Below, in pieces: positions 9,806 to 17,194 of a stretch of DNA of 64,000 nt. The stretch's first letter is position 1; every line of letters begins with the position of its first letter. A model generated the notes under the pieces. That model worked only from the letters and a program-made list of their open reading frames with translations. It had not been told where the DNA came from and made no database searches. The position numbers were made by a program, and so were the translations under genes. Origin of the DNA: Verrucomicrobiota bacterium JB023 (GTDB taxonomy: Bacteria > Verrucomicrobiota > Verrucomicrobiia > Verrucomicrobiales > Akkermansiaceae); the NCBI GenBank assembly GCA_030673895.1, contig JAUTCR010000052.1, forward strand, positions 48,939 to 112,938, written 5' to 3'.

Positions 9806-10294
9806 ATGCCCCAGACCCCCCAAACCAAACTTGATACCGGGGATCCGTTTCCCAAAATGGATCTCAAGCTAACAACCGGAGAGTCCCTTCAATTGCCCAA
9901 GGGCAACTGGACCTTCTTCCTTCTCTATCGCGGCAACTGGTGACCTTTCTGTCGTCAGCAGTTGGCTGACTATCAGGAACGCCTCGCGGAATTTCGTGAG
10001 AAAGGCGTCGATATCGTCGCGGCCTCCGTGGAGACCGAGGCTGAAGCGAAGGAGACCGTTGAAAAACTGGGCCTCGACTTTCCTGTGGCCTATGGAATTG
10101 ACCCCGTGACCTTTGCGAAAACGACCGGAGCTTATTATGCGAAGGACGAAGACGGCGATTTCTTGCATGCCACCGGCTTCATGTTGAAGCCGGACAATAC
10201 CATCGATGTGGCTGTCTTCAGCTCTGGTGCCATCGGCCGCCTGGAGGTGGGCGATGCCCTTCAGTTCGTCGAATTCCGGCTGAAGAACGACTAA
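9806..10294 (+). CDS. Selenocysteine-containing peroxiredoxin-like redoxin (UxxC), read through an in-frame TGA
   Basis: A 162-residue thioredoxin-fold protein of the peroxiredoxin-like (AhpC/TSA-related) family, likely a thiol/selenol peroxidase or disulfide reductase. The frame from ATG 9806 runs MPQTPQTKLDTGDPFPKMD, then FFLLYRGNW, then TGA at 9941-9943, then PFCRQQLADYQ, and continues without interruption to TAA. Homologues have YRGxWCPxCxxQL, so the TGA sits exactly at the first, reactive cysteine: residue 46 would be selenocysteine and Cys49 its resolving partner. A hairpin fitting a bacterial SECIS element follows (9954-9970). Calling TGA as stop would leave only a spurious 110-residue protein from a TTG at 9962. 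Another in-frame TGA at 9800 excludes earlier starts. No sel genes are in the window. Alternative: a recent nonsense mutation, less likely given the hairpin. Confidence 0.88.
9954..9970 (+). promoter_or_regulatory. Candidate bacterial SECIS element (selenocysteine insertion hairpin)
   Basis: GTCAGC (9954-9959) and GCTGAC (9965-9970) form a perfect 6-bp stem closing the 5-nt loop AGTTG. The GU of the loop lies 18-19 nt after the TGA at 9941-9943. Bacterial SECIS hairpins need a short stem and a G-U in the apical loop at about this distance for SelB binding. The hairpin is inside the coding sequence, as expected in bacteria. Pairing is seen directly; function is inferred. Confidence 0.82.
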
Positions 10295-10313
10295 TCCCCA
10301 GCCTTTTTCCGGA

Positions 10314-10339
10314 GAGGCCCCGTCGCCAGGCGGGGCCTC
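10314..10339. terminator. GC-rich hairpin between convergent genes
   Basis: GAGGCCCCG (10314-10322) and CGGGGCCTC (10331-10339) form a perfect 9-bp stem with an 8-nt loop, placed between the stop codons of the redoxin gene and thrB. There is no U-rich tail in either direction, so it is terminator-like rather than a textbook intrinsic terminator. Confidence 0.55.
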
Positions 10340-10343
10340 GGCG

Positions 10344-11309
10344 TCACGCGATGACCGGAACCTTGTCCACCACCCGGACGCCCTGACGGTTGATCGGGGA
10401 GATGTGCATCTGGTTATTGAGGGGGATTGCCGAGAATACCTTGGCGATCGCCTCGCCGACTTGGTGGGCGTTCTCTTCTCCCTCACAGAGGGCGAAGACG
10501 CTGGGACCCGCTCCAGAGATGGAGAAGCCCAGCGCTCCTGCCGCCATCGCCGCGCGCTTGGCTTTGTAGAAATCCGGGATCAGCTTTTGGCGACGGGGCT
10601 CGGCGATGACGTCGTGAATCGAGCGCCCGATCATTGCGTAGTCGGACTGAATGAGTCCGCAGAGGAGTCCGCCGAGATTACCAATCTGTTGAGTGGCGTT
10701 GCGGAGCGGGATATCCTTTGCGAGGATCTCGCGGGCCACCCGGGTGAGGATCTCGATATCCGGGTGGACGACGGCGGCCCAGAGATTGTCGGGGACAGGA
10801 AGTTCCGCGACGTCCAGCTCCTCATTGTCCCGGATGAAGATGATGCCGCCGAGCAGGCAGGGACCGACATTGTCCGCATGCCAGGCCCCGTCGGCCGAGG
10901 CCTCCCCTTGCATGGCGAAGGGGAGGAGCTGCTTCTTGGAAAGTGGCTCACCGATCAGCTTGTTGACCGCGTAGGCTCCCGCGACGGCGGATGCTGCCGA
11001 AGAGCCCAGACCGGACCCGAAAGGCATGCGCTTGTGAATCTCCATCTCAATGCCGCGGTCGGTCATGCCAAGGTGGTGCAGGAGGTCGAGCGCGGAGACG
11101 CCGGCTGTATTCTTGGACGGATCCGTCGGGAGCTTGCCATCATCACCAGTGATGGCGGTGATGCGCAGGCCGGGCTTGTCCGAGTGGCGGACGACGACGA
11201 AATCTCCAGGCTCGTTAATGGCAAAACCGAGGACGTCGTAGCCACAGGCCACATTGGCGACGGTGGCTGGAGCGAAGACGGTGACTTGCTGCTGTTCAGC
11301 GGGCGACAT
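10344..11309 (-). CDS. thrB: Homoserine kinase (GHMP family)
   Basis: Phosphorylates L-homoserine with ATP, giving the substrate of threonine synthase. The 321-residue protein has the three GHMP kinase motifs: FAPATVANVACGYDVLGFA near the N-terminus, the phosphate-binding loop PFGSGLGSSAASAVAG (about residues 95-110) and the C-terminal SISGAGPSVFALC. HADNVGPCLLGG is the homoserine kinase-specific segment. The start MSPAEQQQVTVFAP matches family proteins. thrC lies downstream on the same strand, separated by the oppositely oriented redoxin gene, so each threonine gene probably has its own promoter. Confidence 0.96.
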   Translation of the reverse strand: MSPAEQQQVTVFAPATVANVACGYDVLGFAINEPGDFVVVRHSDKPGLRITAITGDDGKLPTDPSKNTAGVSALDLLHHLGMTDRGIEMEIHKRMPFGSGLGSSAASAVAGAYAVNKLIGEPLSKKQLLPFAMQGEASADGAWHADNVGPCLLGGIIFIRDNEELDVAELPVPDNLWAAVVHPDIEILTRVAREILAKDIPLRNATQQIGNLGGLLCGLIQSDYAMIGRSIHDVIAEPRRQKLIPDFYKAKRAAMAAGALGFSISGAGPSVFALCEGEENAHQVGEAIAKVFSAIPLNNQMHISPINRQGVRVVDKVPVIA

Positions 11310-11418
11310 ACCGGGTGGGTAGCAGAGACTGGGAAAAGGGACAATTGAACAATTCGTTGAAGCTTCCCGGAGCCATTTTGCCTCGCCTGGAAACTCGCGA
11401 CAGGGCCGGAACAGCCCC

Positions 11419-12795
11419 TCAGTAGATGAGCAGCCGGAAGAAGCGGGGCCCCTCTGCGAGGGGTGAGGACAAGGTCATCTCATGACTCTCTGGATCGTCC
11501 GCGAGGGTGTGAGACGGGGGAGCGGCGCTCCACTGGTCGGAGTTCCCTGGGCGGGTGGAGAGGGTGGTCCACTCGGTGAGATCCGCCGAAGTCTGGATGG
11601 CGAGCGTCACGCCTTCCTGTTGAGGGGAAGGAAAGGTGAAGCGGGCAAGCTCGTCCTCGACAGAGGCTCTCAGGAGCGGGCGAGATTGGCCGTCCTGCTC
11701 GTCCGAGCCCAGAACTTGCTCAAGAATATCGGTGAAGCCGTCGCCATCGCGGTCCTCCAAGGGATTGGCAGGTAGATTGGCGCTTTCACCCAGGAAGCCG
11801 GCGGCTTCTGCGGAGGCCGAGAGAAGGACTGGGGGATCTGAAGTGACGTTGTTTTGCCCTCCACCGCCCAAGAAGGAAATGGCCATGTTTTCCAGCACCT
11901 CCTCTGTGAGCGCCGGATCAGGTCGCCGGAAGCGCACGTAGTCGATCTGCGAGATGAGGTCCGGCTGACCTGTGGCTGGTGGTGCGTAGTTGAAGTGATA
12001 GGTCGAAGCGGCTCCGCCTTGCCAATAGGGTTGGGCGGTGGGCCAATCCGTGTAGGCAGTGATGCCCACCTGAAGGGCTTCCCCGAAGTCCGGCAACGGG
12101 TGGTTGGGATTCGGGTAGCGATTCTCAACAATCCAAGGGCCCTCCTCGGAATGCTTGCGGAGGCAGACGAAGGTGTCACCGACGCGAACGATCTGGAGCC
12201 AGGCTTCCGTTTGGTCCTGGTCGATGCCGGTGGTGTCGTAGTAGAGGCGGGAATTGGAGTTTCGGGTCGACTTGGTCTCGAACTGCCGCGTGCCGGCATT
12301 CCCTGCCGTTCCGTATGAAAGGAAGAGGTAGTTCTCGCTATCGGGCACGTAGTCGCTGCCAAAATCCTGCGGTGGCCAGACGGGCTCGGTGGTGAAGGGC
12401 GAGGGCGCTGCCTGAGTGATATCGCGGGGAGCGTGGATAAAGAGGCCGGCCAGCGAGAAGGCCCGGTTGGGGACCTCGGTCGGGTCCTCGGGGTTGTGTC
12501 GACTCAGGACCCGCACCTTCATGGTGGCGATGAAGTCTCCTTCGATTTCCTTGAAAAAGAGCAGCCCCCGCAGGTTCTCGAACCACATGCTCGTCGCAGG
12601 GACGATGTGAAAGTGGCCTGGCTCGGTGATGTCGATATCCGCGGTTTCGTGTGCGGAAGTGTGCCAGCCTTCTACTGCCACGAGGTCATGCCAGTTAGCC
12701 AGGGTGGCCGCGTTGTCGAACTCATCGGACAGGAGGCTGAGGTCATCGGCCTGGACGAGCAGGGGAAAAATGGGGAGGGGGAAAGACGGCTTCAT
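11419..12795 (-). CDS. Secreted protein with concanavalin-like fold and C-terminal TSP3/'DLxxW' module
   Basis: A 458-residue exported protein. A short hydrophobic N-terminus (MKPSFPLPIFPLLVQA) acts as a probable signal. Residues 20-290 look like a DUF1349/LamG-type jelly roll: LSDEFDNAATLANWHDL, FENLRGLLFFKEIEGDFIATMKV, AEAWLQIVRVGDTFVCLR and GITAYTDW are the usual order of strands. After about residue 330 come a calcium-binding thrombospondin-3-like repeat (LEDRDGDGFTDILEQVLGSD) and a closing beta domain with IQTSADLTEWTTLSTR, ending FFRLLIY. The same ending is found in two other secreted proteins of this window. Likely a surface or secreted carbohydrate-binding protein; no catalytic residues recognised. 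Confidence 0.75.
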   Translation of the reverse strand: MKPSFPLPIFPLLVQADDLSLLSDEFDNAATLANWHDLVAVEGWHTSAHETADIDITEPGHFHIVPATSMWFENLRGLLFFKEIEGDFIATMKVRVLSRHNPEDPTEVPNRAFSLAGLFIHAPRDITQAAPSPFTTEPVWPPQDFGSDYVPDSENYLFLSYGTAGNAGTRQFETKSTRNSNSRLYYDTTGIDQDQTEAWLQIVRVGDTFVCLRKHSEEGPWIVENRYPNPNHPLPDFGEALQVGITAYTDWPTAQPYWQGGAASTYHFNYAPPATGQPDLISQIDYVRFRRPDPALTEEVLENMAISFLGGGGQNNVTSDPPVLLSASAEAAGFLGESANLPANPLEDRDGDGFTDILEQVLGSDEQDGQSRPLLRASVEDELARFTFPSPQQEGVTLAIQTSADLTEWTTLSTRPGNSDQWSAAPPSHTLADDPESHEMTLSSPLAEGPRFFRLLIY

Positions 12796-12849
12796 TTCAG
12801 TGGCTTTGCTTCTGAAACCGGATTGAGAGCGGCCTTTTCCCTTCTCATG

Positions 12850-13155
12850 TTAAGCGGGCGGACCGTCCTGCACGAGGCCGGTATCCCAGATGATACGGCA
12901 TCGCTTGCAGGCGAATGAGATGCGGGAATTGTCTTTCATCGCTCTTTTCAAGGTCGCCCCGCATTTTTCGCAGCGACTGCGGCGGAAATGAATTCTTTTG
13001 AGGGTGAAGGTGGCGATGCCGGCGATGAGGGAGGGGAGAAACCACCAGTGATTGGCATGGGCACCTGCGAAGGCGAAACCGAAGATGAAGAGCGCACCAG
13101 TGAAGTCGCAGGCGAAGTGCCGCCGTTTCCAGGTTTTGGCCGGGAGCCGTTTCAT
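12850..13155 (-). CDS. Small membrane protein with C-terminal zinc ribbon
   Basis: A 101-residue protein with two hydrophobic stretches (about residues 18-34 and 38-52) followed by two CxxC pairs, SRCEKCGATLKR and ISFACKRCRIIWDTG, about 22 residues apart: a typical rubredoxin-like zinc ribbon on the cytoplasmic side. The family is not recognised. The gene begins 4 bases after the stop of rlpA on the same strand, so the two are probably co-transcribed. The window gives no clue to the ligand or partner. Confidence 0.7.
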   Translation of the reverse strand: MKRLPAKTWKRRHFACDFTGALFIFGFAFAGAHANHWWFLPSLIAGIATFTLKRIHFRRSRCEKCGATLKRAMKDNSRISFACKRCRIIWDTGLVQDGPPA

Positions 13156-13158
13156 GGT

Positions 13159-13662
13159 TCAGAAGGGCCAGAGAGAGAAGCCGCGCTTGGCCTTGCGTCG
13201 ATAGGACCCATCACCGACTGAAATCACTTCCACTTCGACGTCGGTCAGCCCTTGTTCCTCGAAGCCCAGCTTGCGCGCTGCCCGGGGAGTGAGATCGATG
13301 ATCCGACCCGGGATGAAGGGGCCGCGGTCATTGAGCCGGAGCTTCAAGGTTTTGCCGTTCTTCAAATTGGTGACCTTGACGCGGCTGGGAAGAGGCAGGG
13401 TCTTGTGCGCTCCCGAGACGTCCCAGGGCATCACCTTCTCGCCCAGCGACGTGTTCCCCCTCTTGAGGCCGAGGAAGGAGGATTCGTCATACCAAGAGGC
13501 AATCCCTCGCTCCTTGTAATGAAGGGCTTGCTCGACGGAGAGAGGATGATAACGGACCCCACGGATGGTGTAGGATCTCGTCATGTAGCCCTCATAGCCT
13601 CCACCGCCGCAAGAGGTGAGGAGAATGACCAGGGGCAGGACGAACAAGCCGCATGTCTTCAT
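13159..13662 (-). CDS. rlpA: RlpA-like septal ring lipoprotein (double-psi beta-barrel)
   Basis: Member of the RlpA family, which includes lytic transglycosylases acting on stem-peptide-free (denuded) glycan at the septum. The start at 13662 gives 167 residues with a lipoprotein signal, MKTCGLFVLPLVILLTSC; a longer frame starting 12 codons earlier is less likely. The double-psi barrel is complete: GIASWYDESSFLGLKRGNTSLGEKV, then KTLPLPSRVKVTNLKNGK, LRLNDRGPFIPGRIIDLTPRAARKLGF and the final VEVEVISVG strand. The catalytic-type Asp of LNDRGPF and the His of AHKTLP are present. There is no SPOR domain. Upstream lies the HU/IHF gene, downstream the zinc-ribbon protein. Confidence 0.9.
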   Translation of the reverse strand: MKTCGLFVLPLVILLTSCGGGGYEGYMTRSYTIRGVRYHPLSVEQALHYKERGIASWYDESSFLGLKRGNTSLGEKVMPWDVSGAHKTLPLPSRVKVTNLKNGKTLKLRLNDRGPFIPGRIIDLTPRAARKLGFEEQGLTDVEVEVISVGDGSYRRKAKRGFSLWPF

Positions 13663-13670
13663 ACGAGTAA

Positions 13671-13694
13671 GCCTGCCCCGTTTCCGGAGCAGGC
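13671..13694 (-). terminator. Hairpin between HU/IHF gene and rlpA
   Basis: GCCTGCCCCG (13671-13680) and CGGAGCAGGC (13685-13694) pair with 9 of 10 matches around a 4-nt loop. It lies 30 bases after the stop of the HU/IHF gene and just upstream of rlpA, both on the minus strand. No T tract follows, so it may attenuate rather than fully terminate. Confidence 0.5.
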
Positions 13695-13724
13695 TCAATA
13701 AAAGGGGGTGTCTTAGAGGGACGC

Positions 13725-14045
13725 TTAGTTGCTCTCCTTCTCCTGGATCGCAGGAAGAACCGGGGCAACCTTCTCCTTCATCTCCTTGCCGGGCTTGAAC
13801 TTGACGACTGCCCGTGGCGGGATCGGCACATCCTTGGAAGGATCCTTGGGGTTCCGCCCAATCTTGGCCTTGGTCACCTTGACTTCGAACGTGCCGAAAT
13901 TTCTCATGACGACGGTATCGCCTTTGGCGAGATCGTTGGTGATCTCTTCAAGAGTGTGTTGGATGACATCGAAGACCTGATTCTGGGTCAGCCCGCAGAT
14001 GTTGCTGATGCGATTGACCAAGTCTCTTTTTGTTACAGTAGCCAT
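13725..14045 (-). CDS. HU/IHF family nucleoid DNA-binding protein
   Basis: A 106-residue histone-like DNA-bending protein. The start MATVTKRDLVNRISNICGLTQ, the helix QNQVFDVIQHTLEEITNDLAKGDTVVMRNFGTFEV and the DNA-contacting arm around GRNPKDPSKDVPIPPRAVVKFKPGKEMKEKV are all in register. GRNP at the arm tip and the length place it closer to IHF subunits than to HU, but one cannot say from sequence alone whether it acts as a homodimer. It has a short acidic/polar C-terminal extension. An AT-rich region separates it from the divergent mutY. Confidence 0.93.
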   Translation of the reverse strand: MATVTKRDLVNRISNICGLTQNQVFDVIQHTLEEITNDLAKGDTVVMRNFGTFEVKVTKAKIGRNPKDPSKDVPIPPRAVVKFKPGKEMKEKVAPVLPAIQEKESN

Positions 14046-14223
14046 AGTTGCGTTGAGTTGGTGTTAGGGAATAGCGAGTTGGATAGGTTGAGAAAATTGT
14101 TTCGAGTGACAATTCGCGCACAAACCAATTACAGCCAATACCCAAGCATATTTAATGCCGGACGAAAGAGGCTTTTTCTCTCAAAGATAAAAAAATAACT
14201 GTGTCAGGGCGAGAACTTGCAGA

Positions 14224-15282
14224 ATGCGCTGTAGAAGAGAGATTTCGCCAATGTTAAAACTGCAGGCCGATAAAGATCCCTTGCACGATCGCGAATTGAT
14301 GCGAAGCAGTCTGATCTCGTGGTTTTTGGAACGCGCCGAGGATCACCCTTGGCGTCGGACGCGGGATCCGTGGGCGATTCTGGTCTCGGAAGTGATGCTG
14401 CAGCAGACAACCATCGCCACGGTGCGGGGCGGCCGCCGGTTCGAGCTCTTTATGGAAGAGTTTCCAGACTTGGAAACAATCGCGCAAGCTCCCGAAGAGG
14501 CTCTTCTAAAGGCATGGGAAGGATTGGGTTATTACAACAGGGTCAGAAACTTACAGCGAACGGCGTGTGCCGTGATTTCAGATTGGGAGGGAAAATTTCC
14601 TCGGACAGCCAAGGAGCTGGAAACGTTGCCGGGGATCGGAGCTTATACGGCCGGAGCCGTCGCAAGCTTTGCCTTCGATGCCCCCGCTCCCATCGTCGAT
14701 GGTAATATTGCAAGGGTGCTCTCGCGGCTCTTCGATTTTCAAGAACAAGTCGATGATGCCCACGGCCGCCGGATGCTCTGGACTTGGGCAGGAGAGCTGG
14801 TGGACCCTAAATCTTCGCGTAACTTTAATTCCGCTCTGATGGAGTTAGGGCAATTTATCTGTCGGCCTAAAAAACCAGATTGCTTTTCCTGCCCCTTAGC
14901 GAAATTCTGCCAAACTCGGGAGCCAGAAAAGTTACCCATCAAGCGAAGCAAACAGACAGTAGTGCATTTAGCAGAGAAAGCTGTCTGGGCCCAGGACCGA
15001 GGGATGGTTTTGCTAGCTAAAGAGGCTGGATCGCGGCGCAAGGGATTTTGGCGATTGCCGCTGAGAAGCTCTGATCAGGTTGCCGACCTTGAGAAGATTT
15101 CCACCTCCCGCTATGCGATCACCAAGCATCGGGTGACCTTGGACGTCTATCGGTGTGACTCGGTAGTGCCCGGGGGCTTGAGTGAAGGGGAAGAATGGGT
15201 GGCCCTGGCGGACCTTGATGAGCTCCCCATGGTCGCTCCGGTTCGTAAGATCCTCGCGAAGCTGGTGCAATCGCAGCTTTAG
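14224..15282 (+). CDS. mutY: A/G-specific adenine DNA glycosylase
   Basis: Removes adenine mispaired with 8-oxoguanine. The 352-residue protein has VSEVMLQQT with the catalytic Glu, the helix-hairpin-helix LPGIGAYTAGAVASFAF, the catalytic Asp in PIVDGNIARVLSR and the iron-sulfur loop CRPKKPDCFSCPLAKFC (C-x6-C-x2-C-x5-C). The C-terminal NUDIX-like 8-oxoG recognition domain (about 230-350) is recognisable from GFWRLPL and ITKHRVTLDVY. The start is uncertain: the region before residue 26 (MRSSLISWFLERAEDHPWR) is poorly conserved. It is transcribed divergently from the HU/IHF gene. Confidence 0.96.
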   Translation: MRCRREISPMLKLQADKDPLHDRELMRSSLISWFLERAEDHPWRRTRDPWAILVSEVMLQQTTIATVRGGRRFELFMEEFPDLETIAQAPEEALLKAWEGLGYYNRVRNLQRTACAVISDWEGKFPRTAKELETLPGIGAYTAGAVASFAFDAPAPIVDGNIARVLSRLFDFQEQVDDAHGRRMLWTWAGELVDPKSSRNFNSALMELGQFICRPKKPDCFSCPLAKFCQTREPEKLPIKRSKQTVVHLAEKAVWAQDRGMVLLAKEAGSRRKGFWRLPLRSSDQVADLEKISTSRYAITKHRVTLDVYRCDSVVPGGLSEGEEWVALADLDELPMVAPVRKILAKLVQSQL

Positions 15283-15309
15283 CCTGGAAGTCGGCGGGAA
15301 TGGCCCTCC

Positions 15310-16449
15310 TTAGGCCGAGGACTTCTTCCCGGAGACCCGGGAGAAGAGGAACAGGCCGAGGCTGATGAGCAGGGGAATGCCGCCAAAGGTTAGAACGAGC
15401 ACGGGAAAGTGCTTTTTGACCTTCTTCATCGGTTGAAAGGGGGGCTTGGGGAAGGCGGGCTCCTTCCAATCATTCCAGAAGCCAGGATGAGTATCCGGGT
15501 GGAGTCCTTTCTTCAATTTGCCGAGCAGGTAAGTGGTCCGCGCTTCATGTCTTTTGGCAGCCGCGGCGCGAGCTTTTTTTCCATAGGCGATGGCAAGCTT
15601 GTGATCTTCCTTGGATCCCAGCGCCGCTTGTAAAGGAGAGATAGCAAGTTCGTTAAGAATCGGGTGCCTGAAGCTCCCTCTTTCGGAGAGGAGTTCCTCA
15701 GCCCTCCAGCCTGCAATGAGGGAAGGGTAATGGTAGCCATTTGACCATAAGGCCTTCATGTAGAGATAGTGGATGTCCGGACTGCGCCAAGCGTTACCCA
15801 AGCGAATGAGGCCATCCAGTCCTTCACAGATCTCCTTGGGGTGATGGCCATGCAATTGGAGATTGCTGGCATGTCTGGTGACGAGATCGTGAATGACTCC
15901 TTCCTCCATATGGTCTTCGGCAAGCCATTCCAAGACCATGAGCTGCATCACTTCCCGGCCGAAGTGGGCATCAGGATTTTCCTCAATTGCGGAGGAGACG
16001 TGTTTGATGGCTTGCTCCAGATCCGTCTTGTCCGCCTTCCGGGCCATCGGCGCCTGGGAGCCCCATCGGTGGGCATGGAAGGTGCCGAGATTGGCGAGAG
16101 TGCGATAGCGGTGAGTGGGTTGGGGGGCATCCGCTGGCTCGAGGTGGAGATACTCGACCTTCTTGGCCATCCACTCGATGGCCTCATCATGCCGCCCGAG
16201 CCGATCGCAGGAGACGGCTGCATCATCGTAGAGGGAGAGGGATTCTGGCTGGCTTGCCAGCTCCTCGGTGACTCGCTCCAATCGCATCTCATAGTAGAGC
16301 GGGGGGTAGCGGTTGAACCAGCCGGCCAAGGTTTTAAATACGCTCGGGGCCTCGGCGAATTCTTCGCGAATGGTATCTTGATCCCAGAGACAGGACTGAG
16401 ACTCGATGGGGAGAAGCAGGAGGGCACAGAGAAGCGGGGCGAGCCTCAT
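15310..16449 (-). CDS. Membrane-anchored TPR-type protein, function unknown
   Basis: From the preferred start (16449, MRLAPLLCALLLLPIESQS) a 379-residue protein with an N-terminal signal peptide and a C-terminal transmembrane segment (VLVLTFGGIPLLISLGLFLF) followed by a short basic tail. The body is alpha-helical and TPR/Sel1-like: SLSLYDDAAVSCDRLGRHDEAIEWMAKK and TLANLGTFHAHRW are clear helical pairs. It resembles 'tetratricopeptide repeat' proteins common in Verrucomicrobiota with no assigned role. An ATG 13 codons upstream (16488) would place charged residues before the signal and is disfavoured. It ends 27 bases from the convergent mutY stop. Confidence 0.7.
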   Translation of the reverse strand: MRLAPLLCALLLLPIESQSCLWDQDTIREEFAEAPSVFKTLAGWFNRYPPLYYEMRLERVTEELASQPESLSLYDDAAVSCDRLGRHDEAIEWMAKKVEYLHLEPADAPQPTHRYRTLANLGTFHAHRWGSQAPMARKADKTDLEQAIKHVSSAIEENPDAHFGREVMQLMVLEWLAEDHMEEGVIHDLVTRHASNLQLHGHHPKEICEGLDGLIRLGNAWRSPDIHYLYMKALWSNGYHYPSLIAGWRAEELLSERGSFRHPILNELAISPLQAALGSKEDHKLAIAYGKKARAAAAKRHEARTTYLLGKLKKGLHPDTHPGFWNDWKEPAFPKPPFQPMKKVKKHFPVLVLTFGGIPLLISLGLFLFSRVSGKKSSA

Positions 16450-16563
16450 GATGAGGAAAGAAGACAAGTTCTCATTCTCAAATGGCAAGCCTTAAAAAAA
16501 GCCCTTTTGCTAGAAATGATAAATAATGGTTGAAAATGAGAGTCGCTTTGACCTCTTGAAGAA

Positions 16564-16591
16564 TAAAAAAGGCGGGCTGGTCTGCCCGCCT
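16564..16591 (-). terminator. Intrinsic terminator of the peroxiredoxin gene
   Basis: Read on the minus strand, AGGCGGGC, loop AGACCA, GCCCGCCT form a perfect 8-bp stem followed at once by TTTTTATTC. It starts 20 bases after the stop codon of the peroxiredoxin gene. Textbook rho-independent terminator. Confidence 0.9.
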
Positions 16592-16611
16592 GAGAAGGGA
16601 GTGTGCCGGAC

Positions 16612-17106
16612 TTAACCGAGCGACTTGAGGCAATCTTGAATTTTGCCGAAATCTGGCAAATCCTTGGGGTGGTCGTTCGCCTCCGCATATTGGATGATGC
16701 CTTCCTTATCGATGACAAAGGCCGAGCGCTTGGCGACCCCGCCCATGATGAGATTAGCGTCCGGGAGGAATTGCTCATAGGCCACGTCATAGGCCTTGGC
16801 TACCTCGTGCTCATAATCCGAGAGAAGGGGGAGCTTGATCCCCTCCTTCTCCGCCCATGCCGCCTGCGCAAAGGGATTATCTCCAGAGATGGCGACAACG
16901 GTGGCGTTGAGTGACTCGTAATCGGCCAGCTCATTGCTTAGGTTGCAAAGTTCCTCCGTGCAAACGCTGGTGAAGGCCATGGGGACGAAGAGAAGAACCA
17001 AGTTCTTCTCTCCCACTTTCTCGGAGAGCGTGAAGAGCTCGGGGCCTTCCGCTCCCTTGGTAACGAGGGTGAAATCGGGCGCTTTGGTGCCTGTGGATAA
17101 TGCCAT
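16612..17106 (-). CDS. Peroxiredoxin (AhpC/TSA family, AhpE/Prx-like)
   Basis: A thiol peroxidase reducing hydrogen peroxide or organic peroxides. From the start at 17106 (MALSTGTKAPDFTLVTK) it has 164 residues. The active site reads VPMAFTSVCTEELC: the peroxidatic cysteine is that of TxxC, and a second cysteine lies five residues on. ISGDNPFAQAAWAEKEGIKLPLLSDYEHEVAKAYDV is the conserved core. The frame is open for another 66 codons upstream, but that segment overlaps the divergent aminotransferase and lacks similarity to the family. It ends in a strong terminator, so it is probably monocistronic. Confidence 0.93.
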   Translation of the reverse strand: MALSTGTKAPDFTLVTKGAEGPELFTLSEKVGEKNLVLLFVPMAFTSVCTEELCNLSNELADYESLNATVVAISGDNPFAQAAWAEKEGIKLPLLSDYEHEVAKAYDVAYEQFLPDANLIMGGVAKRSAFVIDKEGIIQYAEANDHPKDLPDFGKIQDCLKSLG

Positions 17107-17194
17107 AATGAAGTCGTAATGGATTGGGTTCGCGATGAATCTAAGGCCAATGAAGGGTTTGCCAAGCGGGAAGGGGACTGCTTCCATCTCGGCC

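Noticed and set aside
9941..9943. Reading TGA as tryptophan (alternative genetic code)
   Set aside because: Several intact genes in the window end at TGA (for example the S9 peptidase, mazG-unrelated genes and avtA), so TGA is a normal stop here.
9962..10294. A 110-residue protein starting at TTG 9962
   Set aside because: It begins inside the redoxin fold, lacks the first strand and the catalytic motif, and has no ribosome binding site. The in-frame sequence upstream of the TGA restores the full family length.
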